A stretch of 64,000 nt of DNA, taken from the NCBI RefSeq assembly GCF_009689005.1, contig NZ_AP021879.1, forward strand, positions 7,069,501 through 7,133,500. The letters run 5' to 3'. Shown here piece after piece: positions 8,515 to 17,933 of this stretch (position 1 is its first letter; each line of letters opens with the position of its first letter). The notes beneath the pieces are model-generated. The model did not search any database, was not told the DNA's origin, and saw nothing but the letters and a program-made list of their open reading frames with translations. Source of the stretch: Desulfosarcina ovata subsp. ovata. GTDB taxonomy: Bacteria; Desulfobacterota; Desulfobacteria; Desulfobacterales; Desulfosarcinaceae. Both the position numbers and the translations under genes were made by a program.

Positions 8515-9384
8515 CTATAATCGATAAAAAAGGGCCGTGAAGATGGCCCACAGCAAAGTTCCCCCTGTGGCGGCCATACAGACGCCTGCCAGTAGACGAT
8601 GGGAAAAGGCTACGGGTTGGCGTTCGTTATATCCCATGGCAAAGCTCAGTAGAATGCCGGTGGCCATGCCGCCTCCGTGGGCCCAGTTGTTGATCCCGGG
8701 AACGATAACACCGAACAGTGCGATTCCCAAAGCCCACCCGCCCACCTGACGGTAGATGGCCTGGCCATAGTTTCCCCCGCGGCGCTTGCCATAGTAGATC
8801 GCTGACCCGATGAGCCCGCAGACAGCGGCAGAGGCACCAATGGTGCTGCCCACGCCGGCCAGATAGGAGAGCAGAAAACCACCTACGCCGCTCAGGGTGT
8901 AGATGACAAACATGCGATGGGTTCCATATTCGTGAATGATCAGTGGTGAAATCTGGCGCAGAGCCAGCATGTTGAATACGATATGAAGAATCCCGCCGTG
9001 CAGGTAGGAGGCGGAGATCAAGCTCCACCAGTGATGCAGGCGATCGATGGGGATGGTGCCGGTCGCCCCCAGGAGCAACAGTCCCCGGCTGTCCGGTGAC
9101 AGAAAAAACATCGGGTTGGCGGATAACCGCAGGCCGCCACGGGTCATGATGAGGCTGATCAGGTACATGAGCACATTGGCGGTGATAATGGTCTGGATCA
9201 GTCGTTTTTCACTGTTCAGTCCCCGGGTCAGGATGGCGTGCTTCCAACGGGCACCCGGGGTTGGCAGGCCGCAGTAAGGGCACTGCGGCTCATCGGCACT
9301 CACCAGCCTGCGGCAGTTGGGGCAGAGCAGGGCCCGCTTCCGGGAAACGTTCCCGTTTGACGGTTCTTTGGTTACCATTTCCAT
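8515..9384 (-). CDS. Rhomboid family intramembrane serine protease with N-terminal zinc ribbon
   Basis: Residues 21-38 form a zinc ribbon (CPNC...CPYC). Six or seven membrane segments follow. The catalytic dyad is visible: Ser185 in GASAAVCG and His236 in NNWAHGGG; HGGILHIVFNM is the conserved L1/TM2 region. It cleaves membrane-protein substrates within the bilayer; the substrate is unknown. The gene overlaps the 3' end of the upstream aldo/keto reductase gene by 13 bp, so translation is probably coupled. No strong RBS is seen at the start, which fits coupling. Confidence 0.9.
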   Translation of the reverse strand: MEMVTKEPSNGNVSRKRALLCPNCRRLVSADEPQCPYCGLPTPGARWKHAILTRGLNSEKRLIQTIITANVLMYLISLIMTRGGLRLSANPMFFLSPDSRGLLLLGATGTIPIDRLHHWWSLISASYLHGGILHIVFNMLALRQISPLIIHEYGTHRMFVIYTLSGVGGFLLSYLAGVGSTIGASAAVCGLIGSAIYYGKRRGGNYGQAIYRQVGGWALGIALFGVIVPGINNWAHGGGMATGILLSFAMGYNERQPVAFSHRLLAGVCMAATGGTLLWAIFTALFYRL

Positions 9385-10331
9385 GGCACCGGGTTGTCGT
9401 CAATGCAAGCCGTGACCGGGCGGCTGATTCGATCCAGTTCGGCCAGTTCGGACTCGCTCAGGGTGACGGTGGCCGCCTTGGCGTTGGATGTGGACTGCTC
9501 GGCGTTGCGTGCACCGGCGATGGCACAGACTCCCGGTTTGGCGATAACCCAGGCCAGGGCCAGCTGGCCCAGGGTGATGCCTTTCTTCTCAGCGATCGGA
9601 CGCAGGGCGGCCAGCGCTGTCTGTACTTTGGGATAGACATCGGGCTGAAACAGGCGGTTGTTGCTGCGATGGTCGCCCTTTTCAAACCGATGTTCAGGGC
9701 CGAACTTGCCGGTGAGCAGGCCCTGGGCCATGGGGGAGTAGGCCATAACGGTTACCTGGTTTGCCTGACACCACGCCAGCGTGTCATTTTCCACATGGCG
9801 CCAAAACAGGGAGTAGGGGGGTTGCAGGCTTTCGACGGCCCCAATCCGGCTGATGGCCTTGAGCTGATCGAGTGAGAAGTTCGATACACCAATGGCACGG
9901 ATTTTCCCCTCTAACTTCAATTCGTTCAGCGCATCCATGGTTTCTTCCATGGGCACGGGTTTGGCACCGAAACTGCCTGGAGGCCAGTGGATTTGGTACA
10001 GATCCAAGTAGTCGGTTCCCAGGTTTTTCAAAGAACGGTTGCAGGCCTGGATGACCTGATCACGTTTGAGATGGTTGGAAAACACTTTTGACAGCAAGTG
10101 TACCTTGTCCCGGTTGCTGCCAATGGCTTTGCCGAGCACTTTTTCCGAGTGGCCGTTCCCGTAAACCTCGGCCGTATCAAAGGTGGTGATGCCGGCGTCC
10201 ATGGCGGCCCGGATCGCCTTTTCGCTCTGCGCATCGCTAATTCCCGCCCACATGGCTTTTCCGGTTTGCCAGGTGCCCATGATGATGGTCGACAGATGGA
10301 TGTCCGTTTTGCCCAAAATGGTGGTCTGCAT
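9372..10331 (-). CDS. Aldo/keto reductase
   Basis: A 319-residue NAD(P)H-dependent oxidoreductase of the AKR (TIM barrel) superfamily. The catalytic tetrad is present: Asp52 and Tyr57 (FDTAEVYG), Lys82 (LLSKVF) and His115 (YQIHW). IRAIGVSNFS and a C-terminal GARNAEQ cofactor loop are typical of the general aldo/keto reductase group. AGGAAG lies upstream of ATG 10331. Probable first gene of an operon with the rhomboid protease. Substrate unknown. Confidence 0.92.
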   Translation of the reverse strand: MQTTILGKTDIHLSTIIMGTWQTGKAMWAGISDAQSEKAIRAAMDAGITTFDTAEVYGNGHSEKVLGKAIGSNRDKVHLLSKVFSNHLKRDQVIQACNRSLKNLGTDYLDLYQIHWPPGSFGAKPVPMEETMDALNELKLEGKIRAIGVSNFSLDQLKAISRIGAVESLQPPYSLFWRHVENDTLAWCQANQVTVMAYSPMAQGLLTGKFGPEHRFEKGDHRSNNRLFQPDVYPKVQTALAALRPIAEKKGITLGQLALAWVIAKPGVCAIAGARNAEQSTSNAKAATVTLSESELAELDRISRPVTACIDDNPVPWKW

Positions 10332-10577
10332 CGTTTCTTCCTATTCCTGTGTAGGGTTTTCGTCCGCCGGCGAGTTGCTGCGGTATTGATCCAGATGCCC
10401 GCATGGGTGTCCGCGAATGCCTTCCGAACGGTTGTGTCAGCTTGACCAAAATGATTTTGGTCTCTACAGTAGTGCGTATTTTTTTGATTGGCAACTCATG
10501 ACTCCAAGTTTGTTATCAAACCGTTTGATTTTCCCCGTAAGGGGGATCCATGCGCCGGCGACAAAAGGATCCGCTGC

Positions 10578-12917
10578 GTGAAGGAACGACATCAAATTGC
10601 CGTCCGGACGCTGGTGGACTATGTTCTGCGTTCGGGTGATCTGGATATGCGGTTCACCTCGCCGGGACGCCCCCTCGAGGGAATTCGCATTCACCAGCGG
10701 ATCCAGAGGCAGCGGCCCGAAGGGTACCGGGCCGAGGTCAGCGTCTCCACCGAGGTGGAGACACCGGGACTGATTTTGGTGGTGAGCGGGCGCATTGACG
10801 GCGTACTGGAAACGGCGGAGGCGACGATTGTCGAGGAGATCAAGTCCACCTCCCGGGAGCTTGGTGTTGTTGGACAATGCCCTGATCCATGCCATTGGGG
10901 TCAGGCCAAGGTCTACGCCTGTCTTTTGGCCAGAGAGAAGGATTTGCCGTCGGTGACGGTCCAGCTGACCTATTGCCAACTGGATAGCGGAGAGATTTTG
11001 GAACAGACCGAAACCTGCGGTCGTGAAGAACTGGAGACGTTTTTCGAGGATCTCATCCAGAGATACCTGAAGTGGGCCAAGACCCTGTCAGACTGGCGGC
11101 AGTTGCGTGATGCGACCATCGGCCGACTGGATTTTCCTTTTGCTGCCTACCGCTGCGGCCAGCGCAGCATGGCCATTACGGTTTACCGGACCATCCGCGA
11201 TGGCGGGCAGGCACTTATTCAAGCGGCCACCGGTATCGGCAAGACCCTGGCTGCGCTGTTCCCGGCAGTCAAGACGATCGGGGAGGGCCATACGGACCGG
11301 ATCTTTTTTTTAACCGCCCGAAATACCGGCAAGGCATCGGCCACAAAGGCCCTTGATCTGCTCCAGACGGTGGGGCTCCGATTGAAACGGGTCTGCCTGA
11401 CCGCCAAGGATCATATCTGTTTTAATCCCGAGGCGGCCTGTGATGCGCAGCTCTGTCCATACGCCAAAGGGCATTTTGACCGTCTGACAGAGTCCCTTGA
11501 AGCGGCCTTTGCTTGCGACAACCTGGATCGGGAGACCATTGAAACCATTGCCCGTGCCCACCGGGTCTGTCCATTTGAATTTTCCCTGGAACTGTCACGC
11601 TGGGCTGACTGCATCGTCTGCGATTACAACTACGCGTTCGATCCCCGTGTGTACCTGAGGCGATTTTTTGACGAAGAGAACGGTTCCTATGTCTTTCTGG
11701 TGGATGAGGCGCATAACCTGGTGGACCGTTCCCGTGAGATGTTCTCGGTCCATCTGGATAAAAATGCGTTTCTCGAACTGCGCCGCGCCGTCAAATCCCA
11801 TCTGCCCCCAGTTTACCGGGCTGCCGGGAAAATCAACACCTGGATGGTTAAGGCCCGGGAACAGACCCGGGAGGCTGGCGGATTCCAATCCGCTGCCAGC
11901 TTGCCGGACGGGCTCGATTTTTTGTTGCACGGATTTTTGCGGGCGGCCGAAAAGTGGCTGGCAAAAAATCAAGCGGCCCCATTTCGAGAGATAGTGCTGG
12001 AGTGTTATTTCAGGGTGAACGGATTCCTGCGGGTGTGGGATCAGTTTGACGACAATTATCGGACCTGCTACCAGCAAACCGGCTCTCAGCTGACGCTAAA
12101 GCTTTTTTGTCTGGACCCGTCGCGACACCTGGCCGTGGCGTTTAAACGCTGCCGGGCCGCTGTTTTTTTTTCCGCCACAATGACCCCGGCCGATTATTTT
12201 CAGCAGATCCTGGGATGTACGCCCTCGGCCACCCGTTTGGCGATTCCTTCGCCCTTTCCACGGAAAAACCTGAGCGTTTTCATCGCCCGTGGAATCGATA
12301 CGACCTATGCCCGGCGGGCGGAGAGTGCCCAGCGGGTGGCGGACCTGATCCATTCTTTTGCCGATTCCAGAACCGGAAACTACCTCTGCTTTTTTCCTTC
12401 CTACGCGTACATGGCCATGGTGGTCGAACGGTTTTCAACATCAGTGAAGGATGTGGTGATCCTGGTTCAGGAACGCCAGATGGACGACGCTGACAGGGCC
12501 CGCTTTCTGGATCAATTTTCGGCCCGGAACCAACAGCTGCTGGTTGGATTTGCCGTCATGGGAGGGATTTTCGGAGAAGGGATCGATCTGGTTGGCGAGC
12601 GCCTTTGCGGCGCCGTGGTCGTGGGGGTCGGCTTACCGTCGATTTGTCCCGAACGGGACCTGATCCGCGATTATTTCGATAGGTGGGGACGGGGGTTTGA
12701 TTTTGCGTATCGATATCCGGGAATCAACCGGGTCCTCCAGGCAGGAGGACGGGTCATTCGTACGGATCAGGATCGCGGTGCACTGCTTCTGGTGGATCAG
12801 CGATTTTGTACCTATGCCTACCGCCGGCTTTTGCCGGAGCATTGGCCCGCGGCGGCCATCGATACCCAGGCACAGCTGACACGACATCTCAAACAATTCT
12901 GGACAACCGATGCCTGA
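10578..12917 (+). CDS. Rad3/XPD/DinG-type DNA helicase with N-terminal PD-(D/E)XK-like domain
   Basis: Superfamily 2 helicase fused to a RecB-like nuclease-type domain. Residues ~50-115 hold GRIDGVLE and VEEIKST then WGQAKVYA, the D...ExK...Q pattern of PD-(D/E)XK nucleases. Walker A is ATGIGKT (~217-223), and DEAH begins at Asp376. Between them Cys281, Cys288, Cys293 and Cys331 match the iron-sulfur cluster of XPD/DinG. Motif VI is QAGGRVIR (~721). I prefer GTG 10578 (AAAAGGAT upstream, and RTLVDYVLRSGDL is where homologues begin); the frame extends to a TTG at 10488. Probable role in repair or processing of branched DNA. Confidence 0.9.
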   Translation: MKERHQIAVRTLVDYVLRSGDLDMRFTSPGRPLEGIRIHQRIQRQRPEGYRAEVSVSTEVETPGLILVVSGRIDGVLETAEATIVEEIKSTSRELGVVGQCPDPCHWGQAKVYACLLAREKDLPSVTVQLTYCQLDSGEILEQTETCGREELETFFEDLIQRYLKWAKTLSDWRQLRDATIGRLDFPFAAYRCGQRSMAITVYRTIRDGGQALIQAATGIGKTLAALFPAVKTIGEGHTDRIFFLTARNTGKASATKALDLLQTVGLRLKRVCLTAKDHICFNPEAACDAQLCPYAKGHFDRLTESLEAAFACDNLDRETIETIARAHRVCPFEFSLELSRWADCIVCDYNYAFDPRVYLRRFFDEENGSYVFLVDEAHNLVDRSREMFSVHLDKNAFLELRRAVKSHLPPVYRAAGKINTWMVKAREQTREAGGFQSAASLPDGLDFLLHGFLRAAEKWLAKNQAAPFREIVLECYFRVNGFLRVWDQFDDNYRTCYQQTGSQLTLKLFCLDPSRHLAVAFKRCRAAVFFSATMTPADYFQQILGCTPSATRLAIPSPFPRKNLSVFIARGIDTTYARRAESAQRVADLIHSFADSRTGNYLCFFPSYAYMAMVVERFSTSVKDVVILVQERQMDDADRARFLDQFSARNQQLLVGFAVMGGIFGEGIDLVGERLCGAVVVGVGLPSICPERDLIRDYFDRWGRGFDFAYRYPGINRVLQAGGRVIRTDQDRGALLLVDQRFCTYAYRRLLPEHWPAAAIDTQAQLTRHLKQFWTTDA

Positions 12918-13000
12918 GTCGTGCCGTTGATCATGAAACGCCTGCCATCCCGCATCGCCTAGGCGATGCCGATGATTGCCCGACCCTGTTTCTGTTTTCT

Positions 13001-13249
13001 TCAGGGGTCCGGTTTTTCCAGGCAATGGGCGCGCCAAGCACAGTCAAGGATTGCGCAGCTCGTGTTGCCCCTTTTGAAGCAGTCGTTGAGACCCGCCGTT
13101 CGCTGAAGGCTGCGAACCAGCGCAACGATGTCCACAGGCTCCGCAGGAGGAACGTTTTGCCGTTTGTCGTTGCCGCGCCTCTTGTCAGCCTTGCTGCATG
13201 AAGGACAGGGAGACTGGCCTTCCGGACGGAAAGATCGGTGTTCTTCCAT
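13001..13249 (-). CDS. Possible small Cys-rich protein
   Basis: An 82-residue ORF with CPSC near the N-terminus and a C-terminal CAILDCAWRAHC cluster, a pattern that looks protein-like and metal-binding. No strong RBS precedes ATG 13249. I do not recognise the family. It could be a chance ORF opposite the plus-strand sequence. Confidence 0.4.
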   Translation of the reverse strand: MEEHRSFRPEGQSPCPSCSKADKRRGNDKRQNVPPAEPVDIVALVRSLQRTAGLNDCFKRGNTSCAILDCAWRAHCLEKPDP

Positions 13250-13489
13250 GGTTATTGACTTTCTGGATTCCGGTCATGGGGTCAGGTCGATTTGAGACCA
13301 AAACGCTGCCCACAGATGACGGTACACAGCATTGCCACAGAAAAGAGCCACCAACCATTTCCCAACCGTAACAAATCCCATTCTTCAATGCTGACTGAAC
13401 GGTCACCGCAAGTGGTCTGGCCACCGCAAAATACCGGAAAATGGATCGCCCATAAAAAGCATCAAGCCATTTAAACCGCAGGATAAGAT

Positions 13490-13690
13490 CTAAAATGGAC
13501 TCATTGCCGCCGGCGATGGGGATTTGATGTGGTATCGGCTCTCTTCGGTGCAATCAATTGCACTGTAACAGATGCTTTTGGCAGTCATCAGATGGAATTC
13601 CTGAACGTCGTGAAGAATTTTGCAGCTTTTCAGGCATTCGTCTTTCGGGTCGTTCCTTCTTTCGCAGTTTTTACACGGAGAAGATATCAT
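13490..13690 (-). CDS. Small Cys-rich hypothetical protein
   Basis: A 66-residue protein beginning MISSPCKNCERRNDPKDEC and continuing LKSCKIL, giving four closely spaced cysteines that could bind zinc or iron. The start at ATG 13690 is supported by a strong AAAGGAG about 7 nt upstream. The second half has no clear features. Unknown function; likely real because of the RBS and cysteine pattern. Confidence 0.6.
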   Translation of the reverse strand: MISSPCKNCERRNDPKDECLKSCKILHDVQEFHLMTAKSICYSAIDCTEESRYHIKSPSPAAMSPF

Positions 13691-13893
13691 CTTGTTCTCC
13701 TTTCCTGGCATCAGTAATGGTTAAAAGAACGTGCTACCCGTTAACGTTTTCAATCTGTCGAGAATCGGTCTGATTGCAAAAGCAGGCCGATATTCTGTTT
13801 TTTAGCTCATCGGCTGCCGTTTTGTATGTCTATATTATCGGTAGGGGCGAGAATGTCTATAGGTGCTCAGGCTCATTTTTTTGGGTTTTTTTA

Positions 13894-13922
13894 CCACACC
13901 CGGGAGAAAATCCCGGGTGTGG
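13894..13922. terminator. Strong GC-rich hairpin, terminator-like without U-tract
   Basis: CCACACCCGGGA (13894-13905) pairs perfectly with TCCCGGGTGTGG (13911-13922) around a 5-nt loop. It lies 69 nt beyond the stop codon of the minus-strand response regulator. No T-run follows on either coding direction, so it may act as an mRNA 3' stabiliser or a rho-assisted terminator. Confidence 0.5.
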
Positions 13923-13990
13923 TGAGAATTCTTCCGAACGGGAATGAAAAATAGCGTCAAAATGTGGTTTCGAAGGCAGGCCGGTACGAT

Positions 13991-14668
13991 TCACTCTTTC
14001 CACAGGTCGATATCGATCAGCCCCAGTTTGGCTGCATAGCGGACCAGATCCATGGCGCTGTGCAGATCGAGTTTCTTCATGATGTTGGAACGATGGTTCT
14101 CAACGGTTTTGATGCTGATGCAAAGGCGCTCGGCGATGGCGGATTTGGAGAGTCCTTCAGCCAGCATGCGCATGATCTCCTGCTCCCGGGGGGTGAGTCG
14201 ACCGTAGTCATTGTCGCTGACGCGGGCCTCACGCACCGGGGCCCGCATCAGCCGTTCGACCACCTCGTGCGAAATGGAGCTGTCCAGATAGTATTCCCCT
14301 TCGGTGACGGCACGCAGACCCTGGATTAACCGGCCGGCGGCAGACTCCTTGACCACATAGCCGGTAGCGCCGGCCTGGAAGGCTTCAACGATGTAGTCGA
14401 TTTTGGAGTGCATGCTGATGATCATCACCCGGGTATCCGGGAGGGCTTCCCGGATTCGTCGCGTCAGTTGCATACCGCTTTCGTCGGGCAGAGAAACGTC
14501 CACCAGGGCGACATCCGGTTTGATTTTTTTTGCCATGACAAAACCGTTGCGGGCATCCCCTGCCTCGCCTTCAACAGAAAAATACCGGTCACCGGCGATG
14601 ATGGATTTCAATCCCTCACGAAACAGCGGGTGGTCGTCAATGATGAGAATACTTTTCTTCGAAGCCAC
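13991..14668 (-). CDS. NarL/FixJ-type response regulator, GTG start
   Basis: Receiver domain with acidic pair (IIDDHP), phosphoacceptor Asp57 (ALVDVSLP) and Lys in GYVVKES, then a LuxR-type HTH (LTPREQEIMRMLAEG... KTVENHRSNIMKKL). Start GTG 14666-14668 follows AAGGAGAA at ~6 nt. It overlaps the 3' end of the upstream kinase gene by 32 bp, indicating translational coupling and a cognate pair. Confidence 0.93.
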   Translation of the reverse strand: MASKKSILIIDDHPLFREGLKSIIAGDRYFSVEGEAGDARNGFVMAKKIKPDVALVDVSLPDESGMQLTRRIREALPDTRVMIISMHSKIDYIVEAFQAGATGYVVKESAAGRLIQGLRAVTEGEYYLDSSISHEVVERLMRAPVREARVSDNDYGRLTPREQEIMRMLAEGLSKSAIAERLCISIKTVENHRSNIMKKLDLHSAMDLVRYAAKLGLIDIDLWKE

Positions 14669-16721
14669 TGGTTTTCTCCTTCAGGGGGATTTCTATGAAG
14701 ATGTAGGTCCCTTTGTTCGGTCGGGACTGGATATTGATTTTACCTTGCAACAGGTGAACCCGCTCGACCATGCTCTGCAGTCCCATTCGTTTTTCCTTGA
14801 GGGCCCGTTTTTTCCGGGCATCCACATCAAACCCCTTGCCGTTGTCCTTGATACGAAGCATGATATCCGGTGATGAGGCGACAAGACGGATTGTCGCCCG
14901 GTCGGCGGCGGCGTGGCGTTTGATGTTGTTCAACGCTTCCTGGATCAGCCGGTAAAGATTGATTTCCGTTTCGTATTCCAGGTTCAATTCCTCCATTCCG
15001 GCGGCTGCGAAATCGATTTCCAAGCTGTTGGCCTTGGAAAAATCCTCACAATAGCGATAGAGTGTCTTGACCAATCCCAACTGATCCAGACCGGGAGGAC
15101 GCAGGTCATAGGCCATATCCCTGACCGATGCGATGCTGCGATGCAGGATGTTGGAGAGTAGAGACACCTTCTTCCGGGTTTCCTCGGAGTGGCCTTTGAA
15201 CATTGTTTCCAGGCCGATTTTCAGGGTGGAGAGATCCTGGGCGATGTGGTCATGCAGGTCTCGTGATATTCTCAGACGCTCATTCTCCTGGGCTTTTATC
15301 AGTTGGTGAGTGAGAAACTGAACCTGACGCTGGGCCTGTTTTCGCTGGGTGACGTCCAGGCCCACACTAAGGATTTCAAACACCCGGCCATGTTTGTCCC
15401 GAACCGGCTTGTTGGTCCAGGCGATCCAGGCGCGTGAGCCATCTTTACGAATATTTTCGATCTCGTTGGCCGGATAGCGTTCCGGGTTTTTCAAAAAATC
15501 GACGATCATCAGCCGATAATCGATTCCTGTGGTCGATCGCCAGGGAATGATGCTGCCCAAAATATTCATGCCCAGAATTTCATGTTCGGCAAAACCGAAA
15601 AACTGACGCGCATACTCATTGAAAAATGTGATTCGGCCCAAAGGATCGAAACGCAGGATCATACTGTTGGTGTTCTGGACCAGTTCGCGGTATTTGGCTT
15701 CGCTACGGCGTAGCGCCGCTTCGGACTTTTTGCGTGCGGTGATATCCCGGGCGATGGTGTGGGCACAGGCATTATCGGCAAATACAATTTTGCGGCTGCT
15801 GAATTCCGCATGAATGGTCCGGCCATCTTTTCTGGCAATTCTGATTTCACCGGAGATAGATTGGCCAGCCCGGATCCGTTCGAAAAAATTGCTGTATCGT
15901 TCGGGTGCCATTGTCGCATAAAGATCGAATATTTTAAGCTTTTTTAGCTCGTTGAGCGAGTAGCCGGTCAATTGGGCGGCGCTTCGGTTGCAGATCAGGA
16001 TCGAACCGTCGGAACCACTGATGAAAATGGCATCGCGGGAACCGTCAAAAATGATGCGATGCCGTTCCTGGCTTTCCCTCAGCGATTTTTCGATATTTTT
16101 GCGTTCTTCGATTTCATTGATCAGATGTTCGTTAATCAGGGTCAGGTCGCGGGTGCGCGACCGGACCATTTCTTCAAGGTTGCGGCGATGCCGCTCGAGT
16201 TCGGTTTCGGATTGTTTACGCTGATGGATATCGAGAATAATGCCAAATTTGGAAATCGTACCGTCCGAATGGAAAATCGGTGTGTCGATGACATGGTACC
16301 AGCGTTTGTCCTTGGGGCTGAGCACTTCCCAGTGAACGGTTTCGCCTTTCAGCACCCGGTCATTTCGGCACCAGGGGCAAACATGATCCAGATTGTGCAT
16401 CACTTTGTAGCAGCGCTGTCCGGTGCCGTCAAAGCCTGTCCGCAAAGCCAGCCGGCTGTTCATGAATTGAATGCGGTAATTTTCATCGACCACGTACACG
16501 AACCCGTCAAAGGCCTTGATGATGGCTGACTGTTGAAGATATCCCTCCTTCAAGGGGTTTTTGGCGGCATCCAACGGATCGGTCGGTACTTCGAAAACAA
16601 AACGCAGGGTATCATCGGATGGATGAATTCCGATGGGCATGGTTAGGTGTTTGGGTCGGTCGTGTGTGGTCATCCGTCCAATTCCCATGGGATGCTGACG
16701 ATACATATTGATATGATACAC
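14637..16721 (-). CDS. PAS-PAS-PAS sensor histidine kinase (HisKA_3), cysteine-bearing first PAS
   Basis: No membrane segments; three PAS domains (~65-190, ~215-335, ~340-470), then HisKA_3 with ISRDLHDHIAQDL, and an ATPase domain (IQEALNNIKRHA, DNGKGFD). The first PAS has a C-x10-C-x2-C pattern (Cys104, Cys115, Cys118; CPWC) that may bind metal or sense redox. A hybrid kinase elsewhere in this window (21120-23474) has the same spacing. The exact start is uncertain: in-frame ATGs at 16721, 16706, 16688 and 16673 are possible and none has a convincing RBS. Cognate regulator follows. Confidence 0.9.
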   Translation of the reverse strand: MYHINMYRQHPMGIGRMTTHDRPKHLTMPIGIHPSDDTLRFVFEVPTDPLDAAKNPLKEGYLQQSAIIKAFDGFVYVVDENYRIQFMNSRLALRTGFDGTGQRCYKVMHNLDHVCPWCRNDRVLKGETVHWEVLSPKDKRWYHVIDTPIFHSDGTISKFGIILDIHQRKQSETELERHRRNLEEMVRSRTRDLTLINEHLINEIEERKNIEKSLRESQERHRIIFDGSRDAIFISGSDGSILICNRSAAQLTGYSLNELKKLKIFDLYATMAPERYSNFFERIRAGQSISGEIRIARKDGRTIHAEFSSRKIVFADNACAHTIARDITARKKSEAALRRSEAKYRELVQNTNSMILRFDPLGRITFFNEYARQFFGFAEHEILGMNILGSIIPWRSTTGIDYRLMIVDFLKNPERYPANEIENIRKDGSRAWIAWTNKPVRDKHGRVFEILSVGLDVTQRKQAQRQVQFLTHQLIKAQENERLRISRDLHDHIAQDLSTLKIGLETMFKGHSEETRKKVSLLSNILHRSIASVRDMAYDLRPPGLDQLGLVKTLYRYCEDFSKANSLEIDFAAAGMEELNLEYETEINLYRLIQEALNNIKRHAAADRATIRLVASSPDIMLRIKDNGKGFDVDARKKRALKEKRMGLQSMVERVHLLQGKINIQSRPNKGTYIFIEIPLKEKTSGFEEKYSHH

Positions 16722-16826
16722 ATTTCTGTCCCGAAAAGTATCTCAGAAGCTTCTATTAGAAAAGAAAAAACTTTGAAAACGGCGAAATATCCGTTAGAAA
16801 AGCGAGTTGTTGGTAATTCTATCGGT

Positions 16827-16961
16827 ATGCCCCAGGAAACCGGATACCAGCTGACGCAGGCATTGACCCGGGTGACGCACCTCGGCGGTGAGGCGGCGGC
16901 CGTGTTGAATGCGAACGATCTTTTCGACGCCAGCCCCGGCTTGGGAGAACAGCATCATTGA
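16827..16961 (+). CDS. Possible 44-residue leader ORF
   Basis: ATG 16827 to TGA 16961 with third-position G/C bias like local genes, ending 15 nt before the next gene's ATG. Residues include TGYQLTQALTRVTHLGGEAA. No RBS or recognised family; it could be a small protein or chance. Confidence 0.3.
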   Translation: MPQETGYQLTQALTRVTHLGGEAAAVLNANDLFDASPGLGEQHH

Positions 16962-16976
16962 AGGATGATTAGCGAC

Positions 16977-17234
16977 ATGAAAGACAGGATCGGTATCTAT
17001 TATTACCCTTTTCCGGAAAACAAGCGGGTGCGCATGTACGTGCGCGAAAAAGCCGGAGAGGTTGAATTCCGAATGAAAAATGACGATGACCCCAGCATCT
17101 GGAACGATCATGGCTGGGTTCCCCACGCAGCCATCCAGCAGGCCCAGGTGCTGTACGAAAAACGGGGGCGTTTCGATCCCAACCGGGCGTACGATATCAA
17201 GATCGCCAGGGCACTGATTCAGGATGGGGGATAG
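16977..17234 (+). CDS. Small conserved-looking hypothetical protein
   Basis: An 85-residue soluble protein: MKDRIGIYYYPFPENKRVRMYV followed by a WNDHGWVPHAAIQQA segment and a C-terminal YDIKIARALI helix. The start at ATG 16977 is preferred because GAAGGA (16960-16965) lies 11 nt upstream; the ATG at 16965 sits inside that site. I do not recognise the family. Divergent from the PAS kinase gene upstream. Confidence 0.6.
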   Translation: MKDRIGIYYYPFPENKRVRMYVREKAGEVEFRMKNDDDPSIWNDHGWVPHAAIQQAQVLYEKRGRFDPNRAYDIKIARALIQDGG

Positions 17235-17344
17235 CTTGATGGGGCGGCTTGTCCGATGGGTTATCCGGGCATCTGGAGATCTCAGACCAGCAGAATGCGG
17301 GATTTTACCCAAACATCAACAGCCCGGCGGGAAGGCTTAGGATC

Positions 17345-17495
17345 GAGAATTTTATTAATTAAACGAAATTGCTTGTTCTTGCGCCCGTCTTCCGCGTTGC
17401 ATCAACGGCCACATACTCCCGGTATGCAACCCTTGATGGGCCTTGAAGACGAACACAAGCCCGGCGCAATTACGTTCAATTAATTTCATCCCCGA
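17345..17495. repeat. Imperfect ~150-bp palindrome (intergenic repeat or structured RNA)
   Basis: The arms TTAATTAAACGAAATTGC (left) and the complement of GCAATTACGTTCAATTAA (right) bound a segment whose interior also pairs: CGTCTTC/GAAGACG, and GTTGCAT/ATGCAAC around a TACTCCCGGTATG core. It lies between convergent genes. It resembles interspersed palindromic elements; a shorter palindrome of similar design is at 20890-20976. Confidence 0.45.
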
Positions 17496-17528
17496 TCCTT
17501 ACCCGCCGGACCATTGATCCATGCCCCA

Positions 17529-17933
17529 TCAAGCGGGAAACGCCTGGAGCACTTTTTTGACGGTGTTGCCATCGGCTGCCGAACCGAAATGCGCCATGAT
17601 GGTCCCCATGGCCTGCATTTTGTTTTTATAATCTGAAAAATTGATATTTTCGGCGATCCACTGCTGGATCTCCGTTTCCGTGGCCATTTTGGGCAGGTAG
17701 GTGCCAAGAACCCGGATAAAGTCGGAGGTTTCCCCCTGATTGCTTTTGGACAGCATCTCTTTTTCCGACTTGATCAGTTTTTTCAGGATGTTGATAATTT
17801 CTTCATCCGTAAACTGTTTTTTATCCAGGCGGGCCATTTCTCCCATAACGACGCGCAGGGCATCTTTCGTTGCCTCATCCCGCGCCTTCATGGCCGTTTT
17901 CAGATCGTCTTTGAGTTTATCCTGAAGTGTCAT
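17529..17933 (-). CDS. yqeY: GatB/YqeY-domain protein
   Basis: A 134-residue protein matching YqeY throughout: MTLQDKLKDDLKTAMKARDE, LRVVMGEMARLD, then DEEIINILKKLIKSEKE and the C-terminal tail domain ending GNTVKKVLQAFPA. YqeY resembles the tail domain of the GatB amidotransferase subunit and is often next to rpsU or dnaG, which are not here. Start ATG 17933 has AAGGGA upstream. It overlaps the preceding gene by 17 bp, suggesting coupling. Confidence 0.92.
   Translation of the reverse strand: MTLQDKLKDDLKTAMKARDEATKDALRVVMGEMARLDKKQFTDEEIINILKKLIKSEKEMLSKSNQGETSDFIRVLGTYLPKMATETEIQQWIAENINFSDYKNKMQAMGTIMAHFGSAADGNTVKKVLQAFPA

Larger units (their letters stand above)
12918..13990. other. 1.07-kb region with only small candidate genes
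   Basis: No long gene is supported here. Two small minus-strand ORFs (13001-13249 and 13490-13690) are listed separately. The 13250-13489 stretch has an open minus-strand frame but no RBS or recognisable family. 13700-13890 is AT-richer and presumably regulatory, and ends in a strong hairpin at 13894-13922. Confidence 0.5.

Noticed and set aside
13185..13553. Minus-strand ORF of 122 codons
   Set aside because: No RBS, overlaps two smaller candidates, no recognisable pattern.
16794..17312. Minus-strand ORF of 172 codons
   Set aside because: Opposes the better-supported 85-residue gene; no RBS or family.
17345..17495. tRNA or known riboswitch in the palindrome
   Set aside because: No cloverleaf arms, T-loop motif or riboswitch core could be found.
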